Positions 1-12,700 of a DNA stretch of 64,000 bases are shown one piece after another. The stretch lies in the NCBI GenBank assembly GCA_031841125.1, contig CM063109.1:1774321-1838320 (forward strand), in the 5' to 3' direction. Position numbers and translations under genes: made by a program. The notes below the pieces were generated by a model that was not told the origin of the DNA, ran no database searches, and saw only the letters and a list, made by a program, of their open reading frames with translations. The stretch comes from Acanthococcus lagerstroemiae (Eukaryota; Arthropoda; Insecta; Hemiptera; Eriococcidae). The stretch's first letter is position 1, and each line of letters opens with the position of its first letter.

Positions 1-11
1 ATTGTGTACAT

Positions 12-18
<7 letters not shown>

Positions 19-48
<30 letters not shown>
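19..48. repeat. (TAA)n microsatellite
   Basis: About ten uninterrupted TAA/AAT units lie at the left edge. It is ordinary simple sequence, downstream of the visible exons of the leftward DSL/EGF gene and probably in its intron. Confidence 0.9.
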
Positions 49-49
<1 letters not shown>

Positions 50-899
50 TATTTATACAGATGATCGGGGTCACTTATTCTAGATGCGAAGGAAAAATGA
101 TGCTTTACGTAAATATCAAACTTATAATTTTGAAAGGAATTACATCGTCAGTATTGAAATGTGGATGCAGTTTTAATGAAAGAACCAGGGGCAGGATGTT
201 TCAACGTTCAACGGCGCTGTAGATAAAAATATTTATAACCTTATAAGTGAGTCATATTTCCGGAAATATGTAAAACAAAAATACGCTAAGAATTCGACAG
301 CACAACGCAGCGTCGTGTCGTAAATCGTAATACATATTATGTACATATTAAGCATCCCCTACGCCGTGAGTAACAAAATTCATCTCATATAGCCTCCATT
401 TACGAATTTTATTCGTTCTACCAAGACATGTGTTAGATCATTATTCGTATATTTTTGAGTCTTTTTTCGATTTTGTTTGAAGCTTCTTCTCCATAAAATG
501 GAAATTAGCGAAAATATAACCCTCCCCTCCCCTCCCCCTCCCCTCCAAGAAAAACAACTACAATAATAACAAGAAAACGCTGTAGTGCCGCCATTTTTCT
601 AAGATGGCAGAAAATGCCCGCATCGGAGGGGTATGGACTAATAGCATGTTCGTGATAGAGTGTATCTCAAGATATGTGCCCAGTTTCATTTCCTCTAGAA
701 TTTTTTCCTTCTTAAGCCATTCTTCCGCTCTATTTGCCTGGACTGAAAATAGAATAAACCGAGGAAAATACCTTCCCCGTGAATGAATCTGAGCCCATAG
801 GGCCCTTTCGTCAGGTGTGGTAGCTACGAAGCAGATGTACTATATGGTATGCTGTAAAGGCTCGAGTAAAGAGTAACACTGGTGAGAAACTATACGTAC

Positions 900-3202
900 G
901 TTCGGAGCAGAATAATCCGTCCCATCCCTCTTCGCAAATGCACTCGAAGCTGTTGTTGCAGTAACCGTGTTGGCAACCCGGTAACGTTATGCACCTGTTG
1001 CACAATTCTCCATAATATCCTGAAACGAACACGGGCATTTTCCGGTTTTAAATTTTAGTAGTGCAAGTTCAAAGCAACTGCCGAGTCGCAGAAGTCACTG
1101 ACATTCGAACTTAGTATACGAGTATATAGGTACGTGTACTTGGTTAAGATTGTACAAGTACGTATGTATTAGTATGTACCTGTAGATACCGGTGCTGTTC
1201 AGTATCAACGAGTTCTCTTTTCAGTATTGTTACAGCAGTACAGCAGTACAGCAGTAAATTATGTAGGTATAGGTAGGTAGTAGGTAGAGGTAGGTACTAG
1301 GTTTAGCTGAATCGCTATTCGTGCTATTTATAAAATACGTAATTGTATGGATTTCTGATAGGTATAGGTAATAGGTATTATTACTGTTGGTCTCTGTAGG
1401 CCATCTTGAGATAGGTATCCCGTCTACATATTATGTAGTTTGTTTTGTTGTTGTGCCGTTTTCATTGGAAAATAGGTATTGGTTTTAACTGGTTTCAGAT
1501 TAGCTGTAGCGAACATTTCCTGGCCGATATACCGACCTAGCATGCTCTTCTTCCCTCCCTCCCCCCCCCCATCTCCTTATAGTACAATAATACGAGTAAG
1601 GTCCGCTCCTCCGAGATTCGTTTTCAGTTGACGGTGACGGTGCACGCCTGCTTTTAAAAATCGGGTGCCGAGTTTCTCGTTACTTTGTTGATCGGTTGGC
1701 TCTTACTTTCATTTTCCAACTACCTACTTACTCGAGTTGAGTTATTTCCCCTAATAATACGAGCTACTCAATTTGTTTTCGATAAAACTTCTTTTCTTTT
1801 CACGCAGGCATCCAGATATCCACGTTGCTCGACATCTTAGTTTTTCGAGCTATCAGATTAGTCTAATTTTTGAATCTAATAATCATACATTGGGCTAGAT
1901 ACATCTATTTAACCTAAATTTTCACACTGACCTTCTTTCTACCCCAATTTATCGTGAACTCGCTTGGGTCTGATTTGCTGACGCGAATCTTAAAACTGAT
2001 CCTCACTCTTTTTAAACTCGCAAACCGTATTTTTTGTTCGCTACTATCCGGTCACTGACGCGATACTCGATAGGGTAGTTCCTGTGGCCGGGGGTGCGGT
2101 GTCATAGGGGCCACTTTGGCATGCGTGCATCGCCATACGTTCCACCACATCATCCACCCAACAGTCGTACCAATACCCCAGTTGCTTTGTAGATAAATAA
2201 GCCGATAATTTTGCGACAGGATCGACGAATTAATTTTAGTATTGTGTTTTCATTACTGCTTGGACTAGTAGTAGATATCTAGGATCGATGATTTTTCAAA
2301 AAAACAACAAAAAACAGTCGCTCAACTTGAGCTTCGAACCAGAATGTAGGAAACAAGTAGGTAAATAATGACCAAAATAAAAATCACAAACTAGTCTCAT
2401 TTTGAAAACATTCGACGTTTCGATACAATTTACACCCTGTCAGATCAACGCTTTCGGAAATAAAGCACGAATTTTCCATCTCGAATGTTTTTAAAACTGT
2501 CGCGGGGAACCAACAATAGGTGTATTCAGAAAGTCGTCTGTAGGTTCTAAATCGTATTTCCGACTGTTCTAATTGTAACCGTCGTCCATCCTGGAGGTCA
2601 GTGTCGAAAATTTTCGTAGACAATTTTTCTATTAAAAAAAGATTGTCTAGTTCTATACCCGGTGGCCGTTACGAGCTTCAAATGTAGCGATACTTGGAAG
2701 GTGAATTTGGAATCCCCACCCATAGGTATCGATTCGCGCTTACTCGTCTTGCCAATTAACGGATACGAAAAATTTTACCTAGTTTACATCGACATTCTCC
2801 GGGCCTCTTGCAGTAGCCTTGCTGAGGATCGCATCCTTTGCGGCAAATCGGAACGTCGCATAGGTCTCCGGTCCAGCCGGGGAGGCATTTTATGTCTCCG
2901 TTATCGTCGCACACGTAATGGCTGTTTTCGTTTTGACTGGCGGGCGCTTCGCAGGCCTTTGATATTTAATGACACAAATTAAAATCGGTCGACGTCGCGT
3001 TAGGGTCTCGCTCGTATTCCCAGTGGAGTCGTAAAAATGTGTCGCATAGAAAACGATAGCCGAAGAAAAAAGAAAATTTTCAAAAACGTACCTGTTTTTT
3101 CCATTTTGGCACGTATTTGGTACCCGCGAACAAGGACGGAATGCACGTGGTTAAAAAGAAAATTACAAAAACTCCCCACCGCGGAGAAATGCGGAAAAAC
3201 AT
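900..3202 (-). CDS. DLK/Delta-like secreted DSL-EGF protein, 5' part (exons 1-3)
   Basis: Three minus-strand exons are visible: 3202..3092 (ATG), 2956..2779 and 1019..900. Donors are GTACGT, GTAAAA and GTACGT, acceptors end in AG, and the phases agree (0, then 1, then phase 1 out to the next exon). The 136 visible residues begin with a hydrophobic signal peptide (VFVIFFLTTCIPSLFAG). A cysteine-rich tract follows directly: the second half of a DSL domain (HYVCDDNGDIKCLPGWTG) and then two EGF-like units (KGCDPQQGYCKRPGECRC; PGCQHGYCNNSFECIC). Classical Delta/Jagged proteins carry an N-terminal MNNL domain and a YYGxxC...FC half-DSL. Both are absent here, which recalls vertebrate DLK1/DLK2, secreted or membrane-anchored modulators of Notch. 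Phase-1 introns between EGF units are typical of the superfamily. The start is fixed by an in-frame TAA just upstream of the ATG. The rest of the protein lies beyond base 1. Family membership is firm; the DLK-like assignment and any Notch role are inference. Confidence 0.75.
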
Positions 3203-3700
3203 TTTTCGAATTAATTTTCTTTCATACGAATTTCACGATGAAAGCGGACTAAGATAATCTGGTGAAATTAACAACGCTTTTGTACGCCGCCGCCGTTCAT
3301 GCGTTCTCCTTCTACTTCCTGTGCGTCAGCGTCAGCTCTTGAGTGCACTCTCGTCTCGGCTGCGTTTTGCTCCGGGACACTCCACTCTCCACAGCTCCAC
3401 AACTCCACACTCCATACCTCCAGAAGAGAGAAGGTTGTAAAAATCACTTCCAGTCTGTTCTTGACCTTCCGACCTAAATACAGAGCGCTGATCTGCCGAA
3501 CATAACAGTTTTGTAAACGTATACTCGTATGTGCGCCTACCTCTACCTTTATTTGTCTGCCGTTAATTCCATCGCCGCCGCCACCACCGCCGCCGCCGCC
3601 GAGTAATTTTCTCGCCTTACGTACGAATTTTTTTTCTCTTCTTTTTCGTATTATTTTCTTTTCACCCAAATACGAGATGCGACGATTAAAAATAATTATT
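3203..3700 (-). promoter_or_regulatory. Presumed 5' UTR/promoter region of the DSL-EGF gene
   Basis: This is the sequence directly upstream of the leftward start codon. It is CG- and CT-rich, with a (CCG/CCA)n tract at 3571..3600. I see no TATA box I would defend. The assignment rests only on position. Long open frames cross it on both strands because of its composition. Confidence 0.3.
3571..3600. repeat. (CCG)n/(CCA)n trinucleotide repeat
   Basis: A run of CCG and CCA triplets. It would read as polyglycine on the minus strand but sits in no credible exon. Confidence 0.8.
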
Positions 3701-3734
3701 CGAGTTCAATGGTCTCCAGTTGTTTTTTTTCTGT

Positions 3735-3758
3735 TTCTTTCTTTCTTTCTTTCTTTCG
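3735..3758. repeat. (TTTC)n microsatellite
   Basis: About five TTTC units in succession, in intergenic sequence. Confidence 0.85.
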
Positions 3759-4028
3759 GGATAGCTCGCTCAACTATTTTATTTACATATATTTACGTAT
3801 ATTGGTGGACAAAATACTGAAATGCTTCGAAAATGACCATAGAGGTATTAGGTAATTCTATTCTTTAAGAGGACAAACTTTTGAGTACCTAATGTTTACC
3901 TATGAGTCCTGCTGTAGTACCTCACGTATACTTTCCCCGCTATAACGAATATAATTTAATAAAATGTGGTTCGATCGTATTTCCTGCTGTATTTCGGTAT
4001 CATTGTGTCTGTATACTATATTGAAAGA

Positions 4029-4675
4029 ACGTCTGGAAATACAAGACGAGAGCACGTATAAAAATGCAATCTCATCAGATTTCCAATAGAGATACCTAAG
4101 TTATTTTCGTACAGACGGTGCTTATTTAAGGAACTTCTCGAATAGGTGCTCCCACTTCCGCATGTCATTCTACCGAAATAGAAAAATATTTTAGAAAGGT
4201 GTTAATTTGAGGTCGATAAAATAATATTAGCGGTGGTTTGAAGAAAGAACGAAAAACTTAGTTATCAGCCAAGAGCTCGCCAACCATCGTCACGAACACC
4301 GACAAACGGTTCATCGTGAATATCGAAGCCAGTCGAATTTTCTGTTTGATGAAAGGGCGGTATCTGCGTCTTATTTCTGATGTATTTACTCAGATTCGGT
4401 CAACTCAAATTTCATCAAAATTGATGAACTCTTTTGTTGTTTAAAATTGGATCAAGTCCGCTAGCGTTCATCCCTGTAAGCCACACGCTAATATTATTCG
4501 ATCGACCTCAAACCTTTGTAAAATTTCTATTTCGGTAGAATAAGATTTGGAAGTGGGAGCACCTGTTCGAGAAGTTCCTTAAATAAGCGCCGTCTGTGTG
4601 AAAATGACTTATTTCTACTGGAAATCTAATGCGATTCAACTTTTATACGTGCTCTCGTTTTGCGTTTCCAGACGT
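4029..4675. mobile_element. Fold-back element with long inverted arms
   Basis: The segment begins ACGTCTGGAAA and ends TTTCCAGACGT. The two arms (about 4029..4250 and 4475..4675) are inverted copies of each other over roughly 200 bp with small differences. Matching blocks include CTTATTTAAGGAACTTCTCG against its inverted partner near 4565..4590, and the shared words TATTTCGGTAGAAT and GAGGTCGAT. The central 220 bp is unique. No coding capacity and no obvious target duplication were seen. It is a non-autonomous inverted-repeat element of unknown superfamily. Confidence 0.75.
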
Positions 4676-6394
4676 CGTTGGTAAATTTTTTATCGATCTG
4701 TGATTTCTTCCTCTTTTGAACATCGTCACATTTGAGAAAATCAGCCTGATGGGATGCCTATTGGATTTTAAAGGGTATATTATTGGGCTAATATCTATCC
4801 GGATAATATATATGTTGAGTTAATTTCCAATTTCTGTTCAGTCTCATCCCTCCATCGTTATTTCAAATCCTTCGCAGACTGTCATTATGAATGAACACCG
4901 AGTAGAAGGAGCAAAACTCGTAGATAAATCAGTTACAAAGCTCGATAAATTTTCGGGCAGTAGCGTGGCTATACATTTTTGGAAAATTGGAGAGAGGACG
5001 TATCCTCTTGAAACGACATTAAACTTTTTCCTCTATTGAAAGATAATATTCTCTTTAAAAAGTTTTCTTGTCTGGCCTTTGAAACAAAAATAAAATATTA
5101 CCTAACGTAAGTGTTTATATTATGTAGGTGCAATTTGCAATTTGTACATTATTCGTAAACTTCAATCGGATACTTAATTTTGTTGAAAAATTAAGTATGC
5201 TCTGATTATTTTAACAGGCGGAAAACTGCCGCGATACCTACACATTATGTACGCGGAAGAAGTATTCTCGTTTATTTAAGGAAAGAAATAAAAGGTCCCG
5301 TGATCGCGGATGCTTAATTTTCGAGAGTATGTTGATGTGCGAATACTATAGACGGTACTTAGTTGCGCTAATTCGAATCACTTCGCTGTAATCCGCTTCG
5401 TTCTGCGGCACCGTTAATCCGAATTTCCATATCTGTTGCGGAAGAAACGACCAGTTGGTAACAATTTTAGAGGAAATTGTACGTGTCTCGTCTCAGCAGC
5501 ACTCCTCTACCTGGTGTTGTTCGTGCAGTCTGTCCCAGTCGGTAAAAATCACCATTCCATTTGTGGATGTTTTTGTTGAAATCTTTGCCGAAATTTACCG
5601 TTCTCTACGAGTTTTTCGATTAATACACTGAAAATACAAAAACGAAAAAACGTACGAACAAGGTGCTAATTGGCTAATTGTATTCGCACGCAATCGCATC
5701 ATAAACCTATTAGGATGGTCAAGAGTCAACATGCGTGCACATTATTGAGGAAGAGGAATTAGACGTGTACCAATGCGTAGGAAATTTTTTATATCCGCGT
5801 AGTCTGCATTTTTGAGGTTAGCTAGAAATTATTTTTTTCAGGTATAAAAAATATAATATAACCTAAAATTTTGGAAGTGGCTTACGCTCTTTAGCTGTTC
5901 CCATGACACCTAACGAAGTCACTGCATTAGACATAATTTTGTTCTCTCTCTCTCTCCCCCCCCCTTTCTTTTAAGTTCCAAACCCGTTCTTCGGGGGAAA
6001 AACCTGTATTGCTGCTAAAACGCTTTTAAAAAGCTGATTCTCTAGAATATTTATCGATTTCCTGAAATCAAACCCTCTCTAGATTCAAACTCACTTTGTA
6101 GACAATGCTTTTCAGCTCGCAAACGTACGATATTCCGTGGGTAACCCCAGTAATTGCTCGCGTTTATCCCCTCACTCGAAGTCCCGTTCGGCAGCCTATT
6201 TCATGTTATTCGATTCCGAAAAAATGAAATGGAAAATCGCCAAAATTTCGGAAACCTAAGAAATGATTTGATCAATTTTAATACTGCGCAGATGCGCACG
6301 TTAGTCGTACTTTACTGTCATCTCCCTTTCCGTTGTCATGTTTTTTGTTTGTTTTTTTTGTTTTAAGAGAGAGAAAAAGAGCGAGCGAGCGAGA
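4676..6394. other. Intergenic sequence, nothing assigned
   Basis: No exon with matching splice signals or protein similarity was found. The stretch contains a (CT)n tract followed by nine C at about 5940..5964. Confidence 0.5.
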
Positions 6395-7700
6395 GCTGTG
6401 TTGGAAACCGCATCTCCATACAACGGCAGAGAAAGCAGAGCGGACGCTGAGAGCGTTGCGTCAGCTTATGCCGAACCTCTGTGGGCCGAGTGAGAGTCGA
6501 AGAAGACTCCTTTTCTAGTTTGCTCTCAACCCGAGCCCTGGAATCCGCCCTTTCGAGAATTACCTCAGAGACGTCGGGGAGACTGCTAGGGCTATCTTAG
6601 CCCGCTTCACTTCTGGTCGAAAAACCGGCTTAGGTCGAACATCTGGCGAGTTGCTACGTGAGATCGAACCCGGGAACTCCCGATTCTGAGACCAACGCGC
6701 TCTCCACTCGGCCAACCAGACCTCTATAGTCGAAGAAGACTGCGTTCGATGATAATCTTCTCGGTTCGTCTCTATGGGGCTCCCAATTGGGCATCAGTCG
6801 GGGCACTCCACGAGAACAGAAAAGACATAAAAAGGGTCCAGCGGGCTACGGCACTACGCATAATCTGCGCGTGTAGAACCGTCTCATACGAGGCGGCTCT
6901 TGTACTAGCTCGAATGCCTCCTATTAATCTGCTGGCTAGGGAGAGTGCTGCTCTTTATCAGCACTTCCAGAAGCTTCGACCAGCTGATAGGAAAAATAAT
7001 GCAGTAAAGGGGAATACTAAAAGAGAAGTCTGGCGGCAAACAGTTCAAGAGTGGGTGGCTCGCCTCCAAGAGCCCAGCCATGGCCGCTGGACATTGAGGC
7101 TAGTACACGATTATGATGCATGGCTTTCGCGGCGGCACGGTCAGCTGACGTACCATCTTACGCAAATGCTCACCGGGCATGGGTGCTTCAATGGTCATCT
7201 TAACAGCTGGGACAAGGTACCCAACCAGTGCTCTCATTGTCCAGCAGAGCTTAGTGACACGCAGCATACAATCTTTTGTTGCACTGCGTGGAACAACGCA
7301 CGAGCAGCGCTCCAGGCATCTGTCGCAGTCACATTACTCCCGAGACGATGGTTGAAGTGATGCTGGCTAGCCCGCAGAACTGGTCAGCGATGATCCAATT
7401 CGCCGGCACAGTGATGCGGGCCAAGGAGGACCCCGAACGCGTGAGATAGCGGATAGCATCCGCTCAGCTCACGTAATCCGTACAGCCGGTCTTGAACGAC
7501 GAGTCCCCATAGGTAGGGAAGACTCCCTCACCGGACGGTCGGCTCTGCGGCTGAAGTCGGTCACCGTGTCCAAGAGGAAATACCGAAAGGTGATATCAGG
7601 ATGCGGCCCCAGTAAGGGCGAGGACGGACACGACAACGATAGTGAAACCGCGAATAAAGAAGCATGTAGCGTGTGCTGTTGTAAGGTGAAATTAAAGAAG
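6395..7700 (+). mobile_element. R1-like non-LTR retrotransposon, 3' fragment, split by a SINE
   Basis: The plus strand carries the C-terminal part of a LINE reverse transcriptase. Before the insertion it reads AEKAERTLRALRQLMPNL (about 6430..6483). After it comes SVRLYGAPNWASVGALH (6764 on), and further on HLTQMLTGHGCFNGHL and a Cys/His cluster (CSHCPAELSDTQHTIFCC) of the kind found after the polymerase in R1-type elements. The main frame stops at 7358..7360, but the adjacent frame continues with recognisable C-terminal sequence to a TAG at 7447..7449, so there is a frameshift near 7335. A 3' untranslated stretch follows, with a GAA-rich tail near 7690..7725. The 5' half of the element is missing. 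It is inactive: truncated, frameshifted and interrupted. Confidence 0.85.
6509..6727 (-). mobile_element. tRNA-derived SINE with 14-bp target duplication
   Basis: Reading the minus strand from 6727, the head matches a tRNA type II fold: GGTTGGCCGAGTGG resembles an A box and GGGTTCGATC a B box, as in tRNA-Leu/Ser-derived SINEs. The body follows, and the 3' end lies near 6515 (minus reading GGGTTGAGAGCAAAC). The insertion is bounded by AGTCGAAGAAGACT at 6495..6508 and again at 6728..6741, an exact 14-bp target duplication inside the R1-like reverse transcriptase. Related 3' fragments occur near 40815 and 46587. Confidence 0.85.
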
Positions 7701-9719
7701 AAAGAAGAAGAAGAAGAGAGAGAGAGAGAAATTTGTTGTTAAAAAAATCGAACTAACAAACAAAAAAAAAGCAAACAAAACACTGAATATTAGTTTTTAA
7801 ATTGAGAGGCTTCTCTTCTGCACCTCGGTCCGATTTCGCGGTCAAAAATGAAGATGCAGGGGGGGGGTCGATGCATTTCATTTGGCACCCTGAATCCATG
7901 CTGATCTCAGCAGAATTCTGATTCAGTATGGTGTATGTAACCTCTGTACAATTTCATTAAAAACAAAGAGAAAAATGACGCGATCTCCTTGATATTTCAC
8001 TCTCACCGCGTTCGTGTATCTATCTTGTTCAAATTATTTGGCGCGTCTAAAAATTATCTGGACTGTACGAGAATTACGAGTATGAACGTGTTTCGTATTG
8101 TTAATGCTTGTATTTCTCAAAAATTTATTTTATCTCATCGAGTCTGTATTTCATTTAGAAGAGCGTTTCAAGTACGTACTATAAGTCTCGTAGAACGAAA
8201 GTCATCCGAGTCCATCGTTTGTTCGGATTTCCCTGAGGACATAACCTAACTAGAGCTAAATGTGTTCTAGGTTTTAGCAACAAGAATTTAAAAAGTTTAA
8301 TAACTTAATTTCTTACTCTCGTACTAAGTCGTTTGATTGCCTCATCGTTTGTCACAGACTACCTACATAATCGCTCTCCGTTTTTTCTTTCTCCTGTAAA
8401 ATCACGAAAAATAGAGTTCAGGCATTTTCTTGTGTGGACGACAATGTACTATTATGTAAATAAATAAATGCCATCCAGTCCAGGAAAATTTACTTCAAGT
8501 TGGTAAATTTTTCAACAGAACCTCACCACGTAATGAAGCATGAAGGCAAAAATTATCAAATTTCTGTAAGGCTATCACTAGCTTCTTGTATCAAGAGAGG
8601 CAAACAAATGTTAAGAAGGAAGATTGAAATTTTAGGGGATGAATTAGGGTGACAGAAAGGTGTTGGTGAGTTAAAGTGAGCTGCTATTACCAAGGGGCAA
8701 AGCCCTTGTTTGCACCCCCATTGTTATGTCCCTAAATTTCTGATTTTAACTCCGCATGATAGCGGTAAGCTATAAGCGATGCAAAATTCTAAGAAACTTT
8801 TCCTCATATTTCGTTCGATTTCCTAGTTGTATATTCCGTTGGTATATCTCCCTTCAGTGTGAAATGTAAAATTGAGGACTCGAATCGAGGTTGATTAAAA
8901 ATTCCGCGGGATGTCCGAAACCGGCGATTCGAAATCCCTCAATTTCGACATTTTTTTTCTCGATTTCTTAAGGTCTGTTAGTTTCTGATTTTGAAGTCCC
9001 AAATCGAGACTAAATCGGAAATCTCATTGAATACTCTGAACTAGCAATCTAAAAATACTCTAGTTAACGGTTTGCTCGGTGCCTTCCGCATTTAAACTTC
9101 GAATGTTTTGGGTACATCCTATCTCTTCTTAGCGGAGAAAATTTTACTGAAAAAGAAGGTTACTCAAAAATCTATCATTTTTCAACTGATAGGACGGTAT
9201 TTATGTTTCTAACCCTCCCGAAGTCTGCTGTATAAAATATTTCTCGAATCTCTAATCTACCTTTTCCGACTTTTGAAGCATCTCTATAGTTGGGAAGTTT
9301 GGTTTCGCGGCAAATATATTAATGTATACGAATAAATAAATTTGATAATGTACGTATTTAAGTGAATCTTATATCGTATACGGAAACCTAAAATCGGAAA
9401 TTAGCGTATAATTTGCTTTCTTTTTTCGTGAAACGTAGAGAGAAGTGATTCTACCGGATTACTTAAGACTATATATTCGGGTAGAAAATAACTTTTGATC
9501 TCCGATTTCGATCCTAGATTGCTAGATTGTCAGGTTAAAACTCTCGCGCTGGACTATTATCCTTATTTCACTTACAGGCTGATGATATTTGGCTATAGAG
9601 TACAGAGCATGTATTTCGAGCAATTTAATTGGCCCAGCGGCAATTCCTTTGGAGTTCGTTGTGGTTTAAGTTATTTTGTATACAGTATATAATAGAGCCA
9701 CTTCAAAGAAATAGGAATA
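7701..9719. other. Intergenic sequence between the LINE and the NRF-like gene's 3' end
   Basis: AT-rich sequence with GA-rich tracts at its left end and a G7 run at 7860. I found no supported exon. The 3' UTR of the leftward NRF-like gene must begin at 9719, but no clear AATAAA is visible close to the stop codon. Confidence 0.4.
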
Positions 9720-12700
9720 TTACTTGAGCGTTATATTGATGAGGTTTTTGAGAGGTCCTTCCCAAATGAGGTACATGAAAAACGCAGTTGTGAAAGCGAA
9801 GACGATGTCACCTATGGCAGTCCACGTCTGAAACCGAAATAATAGGAAGTAAACTGTTGGCAATTCAACTCGATCCCGTCGCCGGGCTACATTTATTTCG
9901 AAAACAAAACCAGCTGCAAATTGAAGCAGATAAGCCGAACCGATGAAAAATTTCGTCTGTCAGCAAAATGAAGGCAAAATAAGATCTTTGGTAAAAGCTC
10001 AAAATTTCTTGTAAACATCTTTATAACACTATTTTCTTTATTTGTTTTGTTAGAAATTCTAATCAATGCAATATTCAGTTGGTAGGTCTATAAAGTGTAA
10101 TTTCTTCCCCCCCCCCATTTTCACCAATTTTTTATATTTTTCAAGCAGCAAAACTGAAAATGTAAAATAATAAGTCTCTGGTACCCCTCTGCATCTCTGC
10201 AAATAAATATGATGTGCTCGCAGGTTCTAGATGACAACGCTGTCCGCACGATGTGAAACATATTAATCCTGAAGTTACGGATCATGATGCATGAAAGTTA
10301 TTAGACGGGCATACAATGTCACCAGAAGTAGCGAGGCCTTAAGGAGTCGTAGGTGGCTTTTCTGATTAGATGGCTGACACAAATCTCGGTTGTTTTCGCG
10401 CTATTCTAATTCTATCTACATTTACTCGATCCCTGTGTTTGTATTGTACTTACAATGGTAATTCTGGAAATCGAGGATGTAGGCATCCTTTGACTGGAAG
10501 CGTAGTACATTTGTAGAATAAAGCTGCTGAATAAGGCACAGTATACCAACCGTCCGAGTGGAACGAAAACTTCGAAGTGAAGTAGTCTTTTGCATACAAC
10601 TAAAAGGTAAAAAGGAATACATATCGGCGAATCCTTTTCAAGTATATGATACATCGAGGTTCGAGACACACGTCATAAATATATAATTTTGTTCGTAATG
10701 ACAGTTCACGGGTAATTACCGGATTCTTGTTTTCTGAAAACTCATTTTCTTTCTACCAAGTTTCTGATTTGCTGAAATTGGTTTGATAATCTTTGAAAAT
10801 TCGGATTTGAAAAAAGGTGGGATGGTGCAATACGCAAAAACTTGAAAATGTTGGGTCGCTATATAATTTCAGTTGAGTGAAACTGAAGTTACGGGACAGA
10901 TAGTCTATTATTTTCAAGATTTTGCCTTGGTACTGTGGTACCTACTGGTTCGCTGGCCGAGGAAGTGTATTTATTATTTTAGGATTCGTATCTGATCGAC
11001 GTTTTCAGGCTATGCCTTTTTAGCTACTTCGAGTATCGTTGTAATTCCGCCACTTATTCACTCACCAATTCCAGAAGACATGTAAACGCTTACACCGAAA
11101 ACAAACGGCAGAATATATAGTATTCGGTGGATTGACGCAAAAAGCGCGTTTTCCAGAGCCCAGTAGGGCCTTCCAATCTTGTAAAACTTGTAAGCGTATA
11201 ACTGAGATCCATTCCCGACTAGTGCCAACAGAGCTAGTATTACGTACACTTGCATCTGAAAATGCGAACACGGATTCTTTCAGTATTTACTCGATCAAAT
11301 AGTAGGTACACCTATACGACGGATGGGTTATGTACGAATATGCCCTACACCGACGACCGAAGAGAGGACGTAGTTCATGGTGCTATTGGCATTTCCAAGC
11401 AAACTAGATATTGCGGCAATCGCTCCAAAATAGTCGGGAGGATTTTAAGTTAACGTAATTGTTGTTTTAATTTTCTTTCGTTCTATAATTGATTGAACAA
11501 CGCAAAGTATGTGTCGTGGGAATACCGCACCCGCTTAATAAAACTTCATTAACACGATACATGACAAACTTAGGTACATAATTTTGTTAGGTACCTATCG
11601 CCAAGTTCCTATTAGGGCTTGACAAGAAACATGCAAGGCTCATGGTCGGACTACTAACCGGTCATGGGGCCACAAAACACATGTGGTATAAAAAAGGAGT
11701 GGTAAGAAGCGGCTCCTGTAGGTACTGTGGAGAAGAAGAAGAAACCTCGATCCATATCATATGTCGATGCCCAGCAATAGCCGGGACAAGACGCGAAGCA
11801 TTGGGGCTAGAATATCCAGTACCCACTGAAGTCAAAGGGATAGAGCTAAGTAAAATTCTCACTTTAGCTATAAAAGTGAGGCTACTGAGCTGATCCTTAA
11901 CAGCAACTTGAGGAATAGTGCAATGGACTGCAAAATCCGAGCACTCGGTGCCTATAGCGCCACCTCACACACAATTGAATAGGTAGGTACCTATCTATAA
12001 AACCGCGTACTATTTTAGATTTGAGACCCCGAAAACAAGTAGCTGGAGAGGGCACGATTAGTAGCGCAACTAGAAATTTATTTTATAGATGGGATTCCGT
12101 GAAATAATTATCTAAAACCTTTAAAACTTCTTCCGCGGTCAGAAATTTTTCCCCCGCCATTTCTCCCGCATAATTTTGATTTGGCGCCTGTGTTTTGCAT
12201 TTCCGAAGTAATCTTCCGGGTGACATATCTCTTGGAAATGCCAAAGTTTTTACTCACTTCCTCGAAATGCTGTAGTTAGAAGTTTGCGAGTAGGGTTTCT
12301 ATTGAAAGTTACCCAGTGGTCCGAGTATAACTATTATATTATTTTCAGGTATGATTTTATTATTGAAAGCAAATTTCAAGTCAGTCGTCTGACCTTTTAA
12401 AAGTCCTTCGGGACAAACTTAAACTACAAATGAGTAGGTAGGTAATTACGTAAATTAACGCGGATAACGAAAATACGTACGGTAGTAAATTTGATATTAT
12501 TCTTCTTCATCCGCATCCCTAATAATGCGGTAGTCATTCCCAAAATGTAAGGTGCGACACGGGGATAGGTAGAGAAGTAAAATGACGTAAATTCTTCGAA
12601 ATTTCGACCCTCTTCTAGATGTCTGCAACGCAATAAATAAATAGATATCTTTGTTGTACCTACACGCGAATAATTTATTAGATTGTAAAATCGAACTCTT

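Noticed and set aside
2384..2623. Minus-strand open frame of 79 codons between exons 2 and 3 of the DSL/EGF gene
   Set aside because: No similarity, no EGF cysteine pattern, and the flanking exons join in phase without it. Treated as intron.
3268..3669. Minus-strand frame of 133 codons with a polyglycine run
   Set aside because: Caused by the (CCG)n repeat and GC-rich composition; low complexity and no recognisable domain.
6660..6727. tRNA-like sequence, possible tRNA gene on the minus strand
   Set aside because: A and B boxes are present, but it is the head of a SINE with a body, tail and 14-bp target duplication, so not a functional tRNA gene.
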